A stretch of DNA of 33,712 bases from Candidatus Latescibacterota bacterium (GCA_012271065.1 JAAXHE010000249.1:1-33712), one strand, 5' to 3'. Shown: positions 1 to 9,039, numbered from the stretch's first letter. The notes: generated from the sequence alone by a model not told the origin. Translations and numbers: made by a program.

Positions 1-54
1 GTATTTCGACCGCAAGGGCCGGCCGTAGTCCGGATGGGCTTTTTCAACGGGCTG
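1..54 (-). repeat. Partial copy of dispersed inverted-terminus repeat (window edge)
   Basis: These 54 bases are the reverse complement of 3588-3641, matching at 52 of 54 positions by eye. They end in the terminus TTCAACGGGCTG, which is the outer end of the repeat; the other half would lie to the left of the window. Because the sequence starts inside a multicopy element, the left edge is probably a contig break. Confidence 0.85.
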
Positions 55-220
55 CCGGGACCCATCTAACCTATGCAGTCCATCTTCAAAAGGCAAGCCC
101 GATTCCGCATCTGAGCCACACCGGTGCGGGTCAGGCGGCGCCTCGATCCTGATTGACATCCACCCCCCGCTCAGGCAGTCGATCCGGTGATACGTTCGGG
201 TGGCATTTTCTCTATCTTAC

Positions 221-268
221 AGAAAAATAAAGAAAAAACTTGACAACCCGTATCTCTTGGTTTACTTT
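221..268 (+). promoter_or_regulatory. Candidate rho promoter with upstream A-tract
   Basis: A perfect TTGACA (240-245) is followed after 17 bp by TACTTT (263-268), which keeps the key first, second and last -10 bases. The 20 bases just upstream (about 221-239) are almost all A, resembling an UP element. Transcription would start near 275, giving a leader of roughly 225 nt before rho. Confidence 0.55.
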
Positions 269-500
269 TCCAGTGTAATTTTCCCGCTTCCTTCCCACAT
301 TTTTTACCGCACATATACAGACGGCTCCTCGCTTCAGGCATCCTTTGCTACACGAACTTCCTCTGATTCGCCTCCTTTTGTCAGACACGTCCGACCCGTT
401 TCTCCGTTGCTGCCTCCGGCTGTCCGGGTTCGGTCGCAGTCCCTGAGAGATAAACCGTCTGTATCCCACACGCAGCATCTTCAACATATTGGATCCGCCA
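269..500 (+). promoter_or_regulatory. Long C-rich, G-poor leader of rho (possible rut site)
   Basis: There is no supported gene between the repeat and rho. From 281 to 420 I count about 54 C against 22 G, with many pyrimidine runs and no obvious stem. Rho binds such unstructured C-rich RNA, and rho genes in several bacteria are known to be autoregulated by Rho-dependent termination in their leaders. That this leader works the same way is inference. Confidence 0.45.
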
Positions 501-1808
501 ATGGCAACCGAAACGACCAGGGAAATCCCGAAAGCACCGCCCCGGGCAGGTGGTGTGGAAATACTGGAACTCCAGAACATGACCATTTCGGAACTCGCAA
601 GGTTGGCCCAGACCCTGGAGATCCAGAGCTACGGCAGCCTGAGAAAACAGGAGCTGATATTCGCGATCATCCAGGCACAGACCGCGAAGAACGGTCTGAT
701 ATTGGCCAAAGGCGTTCTCGAAATCCTGGAAGACGGCTTCGGTTTCCTGCGGTCGCCCAATTATAACTATCTCCCGGGTCCGGACGATATCTACGTTTCA
801 CATTCGCAGATCAAACGCTTCAATCTCCGCACGGGAGACACCATTTCCGGACAGATTCGCCCGCCGAAGAACGACGAGAAGTATTTCGCGCTCATCCGGG
901 TCGAGGCCGTGAACTTCGAAGATCCGGAACAGGCCAAACAAAAAACCCTGTTCGACAACCTCACGCCGTTGCATCCCCGGCAGCGTATGAAACTGGAATA
1001 CGATTCGAACGACTTCTCAACTCGAATCATGAATCTGCTGACGCCCATCGGCAAGGGGCAGCGCGGCATGATCGTAGCCCCTCCCTTTACGGGCAAAACC
1101 ATGCTGCTTCAGAAAATCGCCAATGCAATCACCGAGAACCACCCGGAAGTCAATCTCATTGTGCTCCTGATAGACGAACGCCCCGAGGAAGTAACCGACA
1201 TGCTGAGGTCCGTCAACGGAGAAGTCATCAGTTCCACGTTCGACGAGCCTCCGACCCGGCATGTTCAGGTGGCGGATATGGTCATCGAAAAGGCCAAGCG
1301 TCTGGTGGAACATCAACAGGACGTCGTCATTCTCCTGGATAGCATCACGCGCCTCGCCCGGGCCTATAACAACGTCGTCCCTCACAGCGGCAGGATCCTT
1401 ACCGGCGGCCTCGATTCCAGCGCCATGCAATGGCCCAAGCGATTCTTCGGCGCCGCGCGAAACATCGAAGAGGGCGGCAGCCTGACCATCCTGTCCACTG
1501 CTCTCGTTGAGACCGGAAGCCGTATGGACGAGGTCATTTTCGAAGAATTCAAGGGTACCGGCAACATGGAATTGAAACTGGACCGACGCCTGAGTAACCG
1601 GCGCATCTATCCCGCTATCGACGTAACCCTGTCCGGAACCCGGAAAGAGGAACTGCTGCTCGACGAAAAGGAACTTAACCGGGTCTGGATCCTGCGCCGG
1701 CTGCTCAACCAGATGCCCGCCCTGGAAGCCATGGAGTTCCTCAAGGAGAAGATGGCGGGTACAAAAAACAACGAGGCATTCCTGGATTCGATGAACAGGC
1801 AGCTGTAA
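501..1808 (+). CDS. rho: Transcription termination factor Rho
   Basis: Hexameric RNA-dependent ATPase/translocase that ends transcription of untranslated RNA. The 435-residue protein is normal length. It has an N-terminal helical domain, an RNA-binding cold-shock-like fold (around [15 protein letters not shown]), then the RecA-like ATPase. Visible motifs are the P-loop APPFTGKT (about 193-200), Walker [17 protein letters not shown], and the Q/R-loop region with [20 protein letters not shown] and the [15 protein letters not shown] segment. The ATG at 501 is preferred over an in-frame TTG at 489, with only a weak GGA ahead of it. The P-loop has Phe-Thr where E. coli has Lys-Ala. It heads a rho-rpmE-prfA-prmC neighbourhood common in bacteria. 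Confidence 0.97.
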   Translation: MATETTREIPKAPPRAGGVEILELQNMTISELARLAQTLEIQSYGSLRKQELIFAIIQAQTAKNGLILAKGVLEILEDGFGFLRSPNYNYLPGPDDIYVSHSQIKRFNLRTGDTISGQIRPPKNDEKYFALIRVEAVNFEDPEQAKQKTLFDNLTPLHPRQRMKLEYDSNDFSTRIMNLLTPIGKGQRGMIVAPPFTGKTMLLQKIANAITENHPEVNLIVLLIDERPEEVTDMLRSVNGEVISSTFDEPPTRHVQVADMVIEKAKRLVEHQQDVVILLDSITRLARAYNNVVPHSGRILTGGLDSSAMQWPKRFFGAARNIEEGGSLTILSTALVETGSRMDEVIFEEFKGTGNMELKLDRRLSNRRIYPAIDVTLSGTRKEELLLDEKELNRVWILRRLLNQMPALEAMEFLKEKMAGTKNNEAFLDSMNRQL

Positions 1809-1890
1809 GAACGGCATTCAGGATCCGCGGATCCCTATGCGCCCGCGGCGGCGGTTTCATATCGGGCAGCCTGGTTCAGCCTTTAAATTC

Positions 1891-1919
1891 TTGCGCTGAA
1901 AGTCTGTTTTGTATACATT
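1891..1919 (+). promoter_or_regulatory. Candidate rpmE promoter
   Basis: TTGCGC (1891-1896) and TACATT (1914-1919) are spaced by 17 bp in the 161-bp gap between rho and rpmE. The -10 match is fair and the -35 match only half. The same gap holds a 14-bp perfect palindrome GGATCCGCGGATCC at 1821-1834 of unknown role. Confidence 0.4.
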
Positions 1920-1969
1920 GTGTGGCTGATTCTGTCGTCGTTTCATTCAGATTCGAGGGTATTTGTCAC

Positions 1970-2227
1970 GTGAAACCGAATATTCATCCCGAATACGTGG
2001 AAACCACCATTACCTGCGCCTGCGGGAAATCCCTGAATACGCACGCGACCGTGCCCGGCCTTCGGGTCGACATTTGCTCCGATTGTCATCCGTTCTATAC
2101 GGGCAAGCAGCGGCTGGTGGACACCGCGGGTATGGTGGAACGGTACCGGCGGCGTTACAATATAGACAATGAAGAAGCCGGGGATGTCCCCGAACAGGCC
2201 GACGCAAAGGCAGCCGCCGAAGATTAG
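1970..2227 (+). CDS. rpmE: Ribosomal protein L31 (zinc-binding type)
   Basis: Structural protein of the 50S subunit, 85 residues. The start is a GTG at 1970, with GAGGG at 1955-1959 about 10 nt upstream; upstream in-frame codons do not look like L31. The first residues (KPNIHPEY) are the typical L31 N-terminus. Four cysteines at 16, 18, 36 and 39 (CAC and CSDC) make the zinc site of the C+ form, so this is not the zinc-independent paralogue induced in zinc starvation. An acidic, alanine-rich tail of about 20 residues (from NEEAGDV) extends past the usual end. It follows rho and is closed by its own terminator. Confidence 0.95.
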   Translation: MKPNIHPEYVETTITCACGKSLNTHATVPGLRVDICSDCHPFYTGKQRLVDTAGMVERYRRRYNIDNEEAGDVPEQADAKAAAED

Positions 2228-2247
2228 CCACCCAGTGTATCAGTCAT

Positions 2248-2304
2248 AAGGTGAAACGGCATCGTCCGCCTTCCGTCGGGCGGGCGTACCGCTTCGCCTT
2301 TTTT
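2248..2304 (+). terminator. Rho-independent terminator after rpmE
   Basis: An outer stem pairs 2248-2259 (AAGGTGAAACGG) with 2289-2300 (CCGCTTCGCCTT), with one mismatch and one G-U. An inner stem pairs 2263-2270 with 2279-2286. Six T residues follow at 2299-2304. It begins 20 nt after the rpmE stop. Confidence 0.85.
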
Positions 2305-2475
2305 GTTGTCTTTTCAACGAGTGTACGACTGCATTCGTAGCTGGCGCATTTGCGGGAGTCGGCGACTCGCCGCTGTTGGGGAAAACGGCAGCGCCAATTC
2401 CTGCTTCAGCATATCGGCCTGGCATCACGATGTAGAGACCGATCCGTCCATTCGAAAATCAGGCAGGGAAGCCGC

Positions 2476-3564
2476 ATGTTCGGTCAACTGGAAGCCGTCG
2501 AGAATCGATTTGAAGAGATCCGTTCGGAAATGGCGCGGCCGGATGTCGCGGCCAACCCCAACAGGTTCAGAGACCTCACCAGGGAATTTCGCCGTCTTGA
2601 AGAAATCGTCAACACATACCGTGAATACAGGCAGGTTGCAAACGACCTGGAGGAAGCCGCGGAAATCATTCGGGACTCCAACGACGCCGAACTGGTTGAA
2701 ATCGCCCGCGAGGAACACGCCGAACTCGAGCGTGGGGAGGCCCGGCTCTCCGGGAAACTCCAATTCCTGCTGATCCCCAGGGACCCCAATGACGGCAAAA
2801 ACACAATTGTGGAGATCCGCGCCGGCGCAGGTGGCGATGAGGCGGCGCTTTTTGCTGCCGATCTGTATCGAATGTACACCCGTTACTCCGAATCAAAGGG
2901 GTGGCAGGCCGAACTGCTCAGCGCCAATCCGACCGGCATCGGCGGATTCAAGGAGGTCATCTTCTCGGTTGGCGGAAGCGATGTCTACGGAAACCTGAAA
3001 TACGAAAGCGGCGTACACCGCGTCCAGCGTATTCCCGAGACCGAGTCCAGCGGGCGCATCCATACATCCACATCCACGGTTGCGGTACTGCCCGAAGCCG
3101 AAGAAGTGGATATCGAAATCAATCCCGATGAGATCAGGGTTGACGTCTACCGTTCCTCGGGGCCGGGAGGCCAGAGTGTCAATACCACCGATTCAGCCGT
3201 ACGGATTACCCATTTGCCCACCGGCCTGATCGTACAGTGCCAGGACGAGAAGTCACAGCACAAGAACAAGGCCAAGGCGTTGAAGGTCCTCCGTGCCCGG
3301 CTCCTTGATCGGGCACTCCAGGACCAGCGGGACACAGCCTCCCGGAATCGGAGGGCTCAGGTAGGCACAGGCGACCGAAGCGCGAAGATCCGCACGTATA
3401 ATTTTCCCCAGGGCAGGGTCACCGACCACCGGATAAAACTCACGCTCCACAAACTCGAAGAGACGCTCGAGGGCGACCTGGACGATTTCATCAATGCCTT
3501 GCGCCTGGCAGACCATGCCGAGATTATAAAAGACGGCGAACAAAATAGGTCAGTTCCCACCTGA
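2476..3564 (+). CDS. prfA: Peptide chain release factor 1
   Basis: Reads UAA and UAG and triggers hydrolysis of the finished peptide. The 362-residue length is normal. The catalytic GGQ is at 231-233 ([20 protein letters not shown]). The tripeptide at the PxT anticodon-like position is PET (187-189), as in RF1 rather than the SPF of RF2. An open frame runs upstream to 2350, but the family N-terminus ([15 protein letters not shown]) begins at the ATG at 2476, preceded by AGGGAA. GGQ glutamine methylation is expected from the neighbouring prmC. Between prfA and prmC lies an inserted repeat. Confidence 0.96.
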   Translation: MFGQLEAVENRFEEIRSEMARPDVAANPNRFRDLTREFRRLEEIVNTYREYRQVANDLEEAAEIIRDSNDAELVEIAREEHAELERGEARLSGKLQFLLIPRDPNDGKNTIVEIRAGAGGDEAALFAADLYRMYTRYSESKGWQAELLSANPTGIGGFKEVIFSVGGSDVYGNLKYESGVHRVQRIPETESSGRIHTSTSTVAVLPEAEEVDIEINPDEIRVDVYRSSGPGGQSVNTTDSAVRITHLPTGLIVQCQDEKSQHKNKAKALKVLRARLLDRALQDQRDTASRNRRAQVGTGDRSAKIRTYNFPQGRVTDHRIKLTLHKLEETLEGDLDDFINALRLADHAEIIKDGEQNRSVPT

Positions 3565-3587
3565 TGTCTACCGGGCACGGGGCATAG

Positions 3588-3686
3588 CAGCCCGTTGAAA
3601 TAGCCCATCCGGGCTACGGCCGGCCCTTGCGGTCGAAATACTGCGTTGCGCGGCCTCGCCTGCAGAGCGACTTTCTCAACGGACTG
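3588..3686 (+). repeat. 99-bp dispersed repeat with terminal inverted repeats (MITE- or REP-like)
   Basis: The ends are CAGCCCGTTGAAATAG and, inverted, CAGTCCGTTGAGAAAG: an imperfect terminal inverted repeat. The left 54 bases recur, inverted, at 1-54. The right 44 bases recur, inverted and interrupted, at 33622-33712. It is too small to code for a transposase, so any mobility would need one in trans. I see no clear target-site duplication. It lies between prfA and prmC, usually close neighbours, which supports insertion. Confidence 0.8.
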
Positions 3687-3701
3687 TTCGACGGACAGGC
3701 C

Positions 3702-4577
3702 ATGGCCGAATCCTCCTCCCTTCCCACTACCGCCGATGTCCTCGCCACGATGGAACGCAGCCTTGCGGATGCCGGTGTACCGGACCCACGCACGGATGTT
3801 GAGTGGCTGCTTGCGACGGTACTGAAAACCAGCCGTTCCGGCATCTTCGTGAACCCGCGCCGACGACTTACGCCGGCGCAATTTCAGCGCCTCCGGGATT
3901 TCGTAGAAAAACGACGCACGCGTGTTCCGCTTCAGCACCTGCTTGGCGAAACCGAGTTTTTCTCCCTTCCGTTCCACGTCGGACCCGACGCGCTCATTCC
4001 CCGTCCTGAAACCGAAATTCTCGTCGAATCGCTTGTCGAGCGCCTGGATGCCCATACAGGGCCACGGATTCTGGACGTCGGTACCGGGGCGGGTGCTGTT
4101 GCCGTGGCGCTTGCGCACGCGCTTCCCGCGAGCCGCCTGGTCGCAACCGACGTTTCCTCGAAAACACTCCGGCTGGCGGCCCGCAATGCCTGTCGAAACG
4201 ATGTTCAGCAGCGGGTCACTTTCGTTTGCGCGGACCTTTTCGCCGCGTTCCGGACGCGGGCCGTGTTTCACGCGGTCGTTTCGAATCCGCCCTACATCGC
4301 CACCCGTGACCTCCCGGCCCTTCAGGCCGAAGTTCGCTGCTTCGACCCCCCGCTCGCACTCGACGGCGGACCGGACGGGCTCGCCTTCCACCGTTTGATT
4401 ATCGACCGGGCGCCGGACCACATTTGCACGGATGGGTGGCTGGCCCTGGAGGTTGGCGACGGTGCCGCTCCCGACGTTTTGAATCTCCTGGAAAAATCGC
4501 CGGAGTTCGTCCATGAACGGACCGTCTCCGATCTCACCGGTACGGAACGCGTTCTGCTGGCCAGAAAGCGCGCGTAG
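3702..4577 (+). CDS. prmC: Release factor glutamine methyltransferase
   Basis: Uses S-adenosylmethionine to methylate the glutamine of the GGQ motif in release factors. The protein has 291 residues, with a helical N-terminal domain and a Rossmann methyltransferase domain. The SAM-binding motif is ILDVGTGAGAVAVALA (about 123-138) and the substrate-glutamine motif NPPY is at 195-198. An in-frame TTG at 3627 would give 25 more residues, but these are encoded by the repeat at 3588-3686 (RPRLQSDFLNGL), so the ATG at 3702 is chosen. Its ribosome-binding site is weak. The position after prfA agrees with the function. Confidence 0.94.
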   Translation: MAESSSLPTTADVLATMERSLADAGVPDPRTDVEWLLATVLKTSRSGIFVNPRRRLTPAQFQRLRDFVEKRRTRVPLQHLLGETEFFSLPFHVGPDALIPRPETEILVESLVERLDAHTGPRILDVGTGAGAVAVALAHALPASRLVATDVSSKTLRLAARNACRNDVQQRVTFVCADLFAAFRTRAVFHAVVSNPPYIATRDLPALQAEVRCFDPPLALDGGPDGLAFHRLIIDRAPDHICTDGWLALEVGDGAAPDVLNLLEKSPEFVHERTVSDLTGTERVLLARKRA

Positions 4578-4612
4578 CCGACGCCTGTGCTCTGTCCCTG
4601 CATGACATCTGC

Positions 4613-4641
4613 TTGACCCCCAAATTGCCGATCGCTATATT
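4613..4641 (+). promoter_or_regulatory. Promoter of the defence operon
   Basis: TTGACC (4613-4618) and TATATT (4636-4641) are separated by exactly 17 bp, each matching consensus at 5 of 6 positions. It is the best sigma-70-like promoter I see in the window. Transcription would start near 4648, giving a leader of about 130-190 nt. Confidence 0.7.
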
Positions 4642-4838
4642 GCTGTCGCTTTTTGCGTCACCCAGCCGACGTGAGTTTATTGCGTGCCAACGAGCAAAAT
4701 TCGTCCTCGCTGGTTTGACATTTCGACACGAAAAGGCGCATCCTAAAAAAGAGACACGCGGCAATTGGAGTTCCTGCTATCTCCAGCAATACACCCCAGA
4801 CATCATATGATGTTGTCGCTCCCAGAGCCTATGTTCTC

Positions 4839-6302
4839 ATGGAGTCGCTGAGAGCAGCCGGTTACTCACTCCCGGATGCGGTGTCCGACCTCGTTGACAA
4901 CAGCATAACCGCCGGTGCACGGAACATCTGGCTGAACTTTCACTGGTCAGGGGCGAATTCTAAGGTTTCGTTTCTCGACGACGGTCGCGGAATGTCGGAA
5001 GCGGAGCTGATCGATGCCATGAGGATCGGATCTCGGAGCCCACGAGATTCTCGCGAACCGCGAGATCTGGGACGTTTCGGGCTGGGACTCAAAACGGCGT
5101 CCATCTCGCAGGCCAGGTCATTGACCGTAGCCACGCAGACCCCGGAGGGAGATGAGATACATGCCAGACGTTGGGATCTAGACCACTTGGCTTCGACCGG
5201 TAAATGGGAGCTATTGAAAGAGCCGGTTGTGACCTCCAAAGCGGATATTAGTCGACTATCTGAGATGGACCACGGTACTCTCGTCTTGTGGGATAAACTT
5301 GACCGAATGGTCGGCGCAGTTGAAGCTGACAACGAACGTGCGCGTCAGCAGTTTCACCACGCACTCAGAGGGGTCGAGGAACACCTTGCAATGGTATTCC
5401 ATCGATTTATGGTAGGCAGGGATTCCATTTCAATCTGGCTTAACGACCACTTGATAAATCCGTGGGATCCCTTTCTTTCGGACGAGGCAGCTACTCAGCG
5501 GCTTTCCACTGAGATTCTGGGATCCTCTCATGCGCCAATCGAAGTCGCCCCCTACGTCCTTCCACACCACACTCACCTTTCAGCTGAACAACACCGAAAG
5601 GCATCAGGGCCAGCAGGATGGAACGCGCAGCAAGGTTTCTATGTCTATCGGAATCGTCGCCTTCTCCTGCCTGGCGACTGGCTTGGGCTTGGATTCGCCA
5701 AAGAGGAACATTATAAACTTGCCCGTATCCGAATTGACCTTCCCAATTCCTTAGACCATGAATGGCAAATTGACGTGCGAAAGTCCCGTGCGCGACCACC
5801 GCAAGGCCACAGAGAGGATCTTCGACGAATTGCCCAAGCAACTCGTGGAAGAGCAGTCAAAGTCTACCGACACCGTGGTAAGACCATGGCACGCTCAAAA
5901 GGGAAGGGTTCGGTCTTTGTCTGGCTTAGGCATGTCAAGGATAAGAAAGTGTCGTATGTGATAAACCGGGAGCATCCGCTCGTACGGGACGCGCTCCAAG
6001 CAGACTCACTGGATGTCGCCCACATGCGACGGACCCTACGCGTGATCGAAGAATACGTTCCAGTGCAGATGATCTGGGTTGATATGGCCGACGGGGACGA
6101 ATCCCAGAGCCAACCGTTCGAATACGCAGTTGACCGCGAGGTAGTCGATTTAATCCGGGTACTTTATACAGCGTTCAGAAGTGCGGGAATGAGTCACGAC
6201 GATGCACTCAAGCGGTTGGGATCTACCGAAGCAATCGGTGAACGGTTCGAACTAGTGGCACCAACAGTTGATGCATTATTGAAGGAGACAACAGTTGAAT
6301 GA
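4839..6302 (+). CDS. GHKL (MORC/MutL-like) ATPase of the defence cassette
   Basis: Probable ATP-driven clamp or switch subunit; 487 residues from this ATG. The Bergerat fold is clear: N-box SDLVDNSITAGA (16-27, with D17 and N21), G1 box DDGRGM (47-52) and G2 box GRFGLGLKTAS (78-88). The rest is a probable S5-like transducer plus a family-specific C-terminus. I infer relation to the HATPase_c_3/MORC-like proteins found in restriction islands. The open frame continues upstream to 4719, and the residues just before this ATG (YDVVAPRAYVL) read like the conserved start of the family. That stretch holds no ATG, GTG or TTG, so an ATC at 4779 (after GGAG at 4767) or ATT at 4764 may be the real start. 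It overlaps the next gene by 8 nt. Confidence 0.85.
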   Translation: MESLRAAGYSLPDAVSDLVDNSITAGARNIWLNFHWSGANSKVSFLDDGRGMSEAELIDAMRIGSRSPRDSREPRDLGRFGLGLKTASISQARSLTVATQTPEGDEIHARRWDLDHLASTGKWELLKEPVVTSKADISRLSEMDHGTLVLWDKLDRMVGAVEADNERARQQFHHALRGVEEHLAMVFHRFMVGRDSISIWLNDHLINPWDPFLSDEAATQRLSTEILGSSHAPIEVAPYVLPHHTHLSAEQHRKASGPAGWNAQQGFYVYRNRRLLLPGDWLGLGFAKEEHYKLARIRIDLPNSLDHEWQIDVRKSRARPPQGHREDLRRIAQATRGRAVKVYRHRGKTMARSKGKGSVFVWLRHVKDKKVSYVINREHPLVRDALQADSLDVAHMRRTLRVIEEYVPVQMIWVDMADGDESQSQPFEYAVDREVVDLIRVLYTAFRSAGMSHDDALKRLGSTEAIGERFELVAPTVDALLKETTVE

Positions 6303-9039
6303 CTTGGAGATGGCTAGGATTATAGCGCTTAACCTGCTGGGAAACGAAATTCTTCCCGATGAGGCCGAACTAAGGCGGGTCGCCAGAAACGCCATTCTGG
6401 CAGTGAATGCTCAAACCGGCACAGAGGTTGACCTTGATGCGCTTGTCAGGGAGTTGGAGTCAAATCTGAATGTCGTAGTCGGACTTCCCGCAACTCTCAC
6501 GGATCCAAGCACCGATCATCATGAGTGGCTGGCTGACCGACGAGGATCGATCGAGTGGAACTTTAGCAGACGATATCGTCGGTTTCTGAAGGAACAAAAG
6601 GGTTGGGCGCTCCCCACACTCCAGCGATCAGACGATCTCACAGACCGCGTCCTCAGTCTCATGGAGGATCCCAATAGAACGGGTTCCTGGGATCGCCGTG
6701 GGATGGTCGTCGGGGAGGTCCAGTCAGGCAAGACCTCTAACTACATTGAGCTCATCTGCAAAGCGGCTGATGCTGGATACAAATTCTTCGTGATTCTGAC
6801 GGGCACCACCAATAGCCTGCGCGCCCAGACACAGCTACGCTTTGACGAGGGTTTTCTAGGATGGGATACCCGGCTGAATCTGCAGCTGGGATCCGAGAAC
6901 AAACGCGTGGGCGTTGGAACGTTGCTAGGCGCGCCTCTCATCGGAGCTATCTCGTCGACGAATGCCGAAGAGCGTGGCGATTTCAATCTCAAAGTGGCCA
7001 ACCAGTTCAACGTCATTTTGTGTGACGTTCCCGTCATCATGGTCGTCAAGAAAAACGTCTCGGTTCTTCAACACCTCACCCGCTGGGCTACTACGTTTAG
7101 TCCTGTGGATCCCGGGGAACCAATTCCCAACACTCCGATCTTGGTGATAGATGACGAGGCCGATTACGCATCCGTAAACACACGGCCTTTGTCGGACGAC
7201 GACGATGAAGCCCCCTCCGCCATAAATGGAAGGATACGTGACCTGCTCAAAGCGTTTGACCAAAGTGTATACATTGGATATACGGCCACGCCGTTTGCAA
7301 ACATCTTCATCTATCCGGATCAGGACGCCGGCAGGCACGGACGGGATCTATTTCCGCGCGATTTTCTGATAAACCTTCCGGTTCCCAGCAATCATGTTGG
7401 TCCGACCAAAGTCTTCGGTCTTCCGGAGGGGCCCGATGACAATGACAGCCCAGTTCACGCTCTACCGCTCGTGCGCTTGGTCAGCGATCATCATGACCAG
7501 ATACCCAATGTCCACAAAAGGTCCTGGATCGTCGACAAACTTCCCGATTCATTGAAGAATGCGATGAGAGCGTTCGTCCTTGCCTGCGCCACACGCGCCG
7601 CCCGGGGGGACGAGGGACAACACAACTCGATGTTGATTCACGTCACAAGGTTTGTCGATGTTCAGCATCAGGTTGCGGAGCTTGTCGGATTCGAGCTTAG
7701 AGACCTTCAGAATCGCATAAGGTACGGAGACGGAGATTCGAATAACTCAATCGTTGACGAACTACGGGCAATGTGGCAGGAGGACTTCGTCCCCACTTCC
7801 CGTACAGCTAAGAGACTCAACCCGGAGTTGATGTTCGGATGTCCAGAGGTTTCGTGGAATTCCGTTCATTCGCAACTCGTGAGATGTTCACAGCGGATTC
7901 AGATCAAAGTGATTAACGGTGCGGCAAAAGACGCTCTGGACTACTGGGACCACCCTGCGGGCCTGAATGCTATTGCAATCGGAGGGGACAAGCTGTCACG
8001 GGGTCTCACTCTTGAAGGATTGTCCGTAAGCTACTATCTCAGGGCGTCACGAATGTACGACACGCTACTCCAAATGGGAAGGTGGTTTGGGTACCGGCCG
8101 GGCTATGTCGACCTCTGCAGGCTGTACACTACCGACGAGCTGCGAGACTTCTACAGCCACATCACTGTCGCCACCAATGAACTCAGAGAGGAGTTTGACC
8201 TGATGGCTGACAGAGGAATGACTCCGAGAGAATTCGGCCTGAGGGTGAGGAGCCATCCAGCTGGGCTCGTGATCACCGCCGCCAACAAAATGCGTAATGG
8301 AACACCAATGACCGTTTCGTATTCTGCCGACATAAGCGAGACCATCTCGTTCGATAGAGACCCCGAAGTCAATCGGAAAAACTACGAACGGTATAGCCGA
8401 TTCATTGCATCACTGGGTTTCACAAAACCCTTATCGAAGGGTAACCTGGTTTGGCGAAGGGTATCGGGCGAACACGTCGCGGATCTACTGACGGATATCA
8501 ATGTTCATCCAGGCTCCCGTAAAGCCCGCGGCGACTATCTCGCGAAGTACATCCGCTCCCAGAACAAGGTCAATGGTCTTGCAAATTGGACTGTGGCACT
8601 TATCTCCAATAAGAGCGGCGACACGTCCTCAAGACTTGGCGGCTATGAAGTCTTTCCCGTTCAGAGAGCACCCCATCCTCCGGAAGGTCTGGATCAGACA
8701 GATGTCTACCGCATCCGTCGATTGGTCAGTCCCTTGGACGAGATGATCGATCTAACAGAAGATCAGAAGGAATCGGCACTCCAACAGACTCGTCAACAAC
8801 ATCGGGATGACCAAGCTGGAAGTCGCCACCGAACCACTCCCACTCGACCGAGCGGTCTATACATTCGTCGAGCCCGCGAATTCGGCAACGGACTCCTCCT
8901 CATATATCCGCTCCAGGAAACCGATGTCAACGGATTTTCCTTTGTGGGATTCGCTGCGAGCTTTCCGGCCGCCGACAAAGATACGCCGATCGACTATATC
9001 GTGAACACGGTCTACTGGCAGGAGGAACTCGAGGTTTGA
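6295..9039 (+). CDS. Z1-domain helicase-like ATPase
   Basis: Large (914 residues) superfamily-2-like motor. Walker A is GEVQSGKT (140-147), Walker B is VIDDEADY (about 284-291), and a motif III-like TATPF is near 328-332. The Z1 signature region holds LSRGLTLEGL and QMGRWFGYRPGY (starting near 593), standing for helicase motifs V and VI. Z1 domains are known from the motor subunits of ATP-dependent restriction enzymes such as CglI and NgoAVII, so a role in translocation or target sensing is likely; that is inference here. The start is TTG at 6295, with GGAG seven bases upstream, overlapping the ATPase stop. The last 300 or so residues are unassigned. Cytoplasmic; no membrane segment. Confidence 0.92.
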   Translation: MNDLEMARIIALNLLGNEILPDEAELRRVARNAILAVNAQTGTEVDLDALVRELESNLNVVVGLPATLTDPSTDHHEWLADRRGSIEWNFSRRYRRFLKEQKGWALPTLQRSDDLTDRVLSLMEDPNRTGSWDRRGMVVGEVQSGKTSNYIELICKAADAGYKFFVILTGTTNSLRAQTQLRFDEGFLGWDTRLNLQLGSENKRVGVGTLLGAPLIGAISSTNAEERGDFNLKVANQFNVILCDVPVIMVVKKNVSVLQHLTRWATTFSPVDPGEPIPNTPILVIDDEADYASVNTRPLSDDDDEAPSAINGRIRDLLKAFDQSVYIGYTATPFANIFIYPDQDAGRHGRDLFPRDFLINLPVPSNHVGPTKVFGLPEGPDDNDSPVHALPLVRLVSDHHDQIPNVHKRSWIVDKLPDSLKNAMRAFVLACATRAARGDEGQHNSMLIHVTRFVDVQHQVAELVGFELRDLQNRIRYGDGDSNNSIVDELRAMWQEDFVPTSRTAKRLNPELMFGCPEVSWNSVHSQLVRCSQRIQIKVINGAAKDALDYWDHPAGLNAIAIGGDKLSRGLTLEGLSVSYYLRASRMYDTLLQMGRWFGYRPGYVDLCRLYTTDELRDFYSHITVATNELREEFDLMADRGMTPREFGLRVRSHPAGLVITAANKMRNGTPMTVSYSADISETISFDRDPEVNRKNYERYSRFIASLGFTKPLSKGNLVWRRVSGEHVADLLTDINVHPGSRKARGDYLAKYIRSQNKVNGLANWTVALISNKSGDTSSRLGGYEVFPVQRAPHPPEGLDQTDVYRIRRLVSPLDEMIDLTEDQKESALQQTRQQHRDDQAGSRHRTTPTRPSGLYIRRAREFGNGLLLIYPLQETDVNGFSFVGFAASFPAADKDTPIDYIVNTVYWQEELEV

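Noticed and set aside
153..181. Second TTGACA at 153-158 as a rho promoter
   Set aside because: No -10-like sequence at 16-18 bp; the TTGACA at 240 with its A-rich upstream tract is better.
200..766. Open frame of 188 codons overlapping the rho leader and start
   Set aside because: It runs through the promoter and into rho in another frame, and its product is low-complexity with no family resemblance.
4715..4745. TTGACA at 4715-4720 as the defence operon promoter
   Set aside because: No acceptable -10 at normal spacing; the pair at 4613/4636 is far better.
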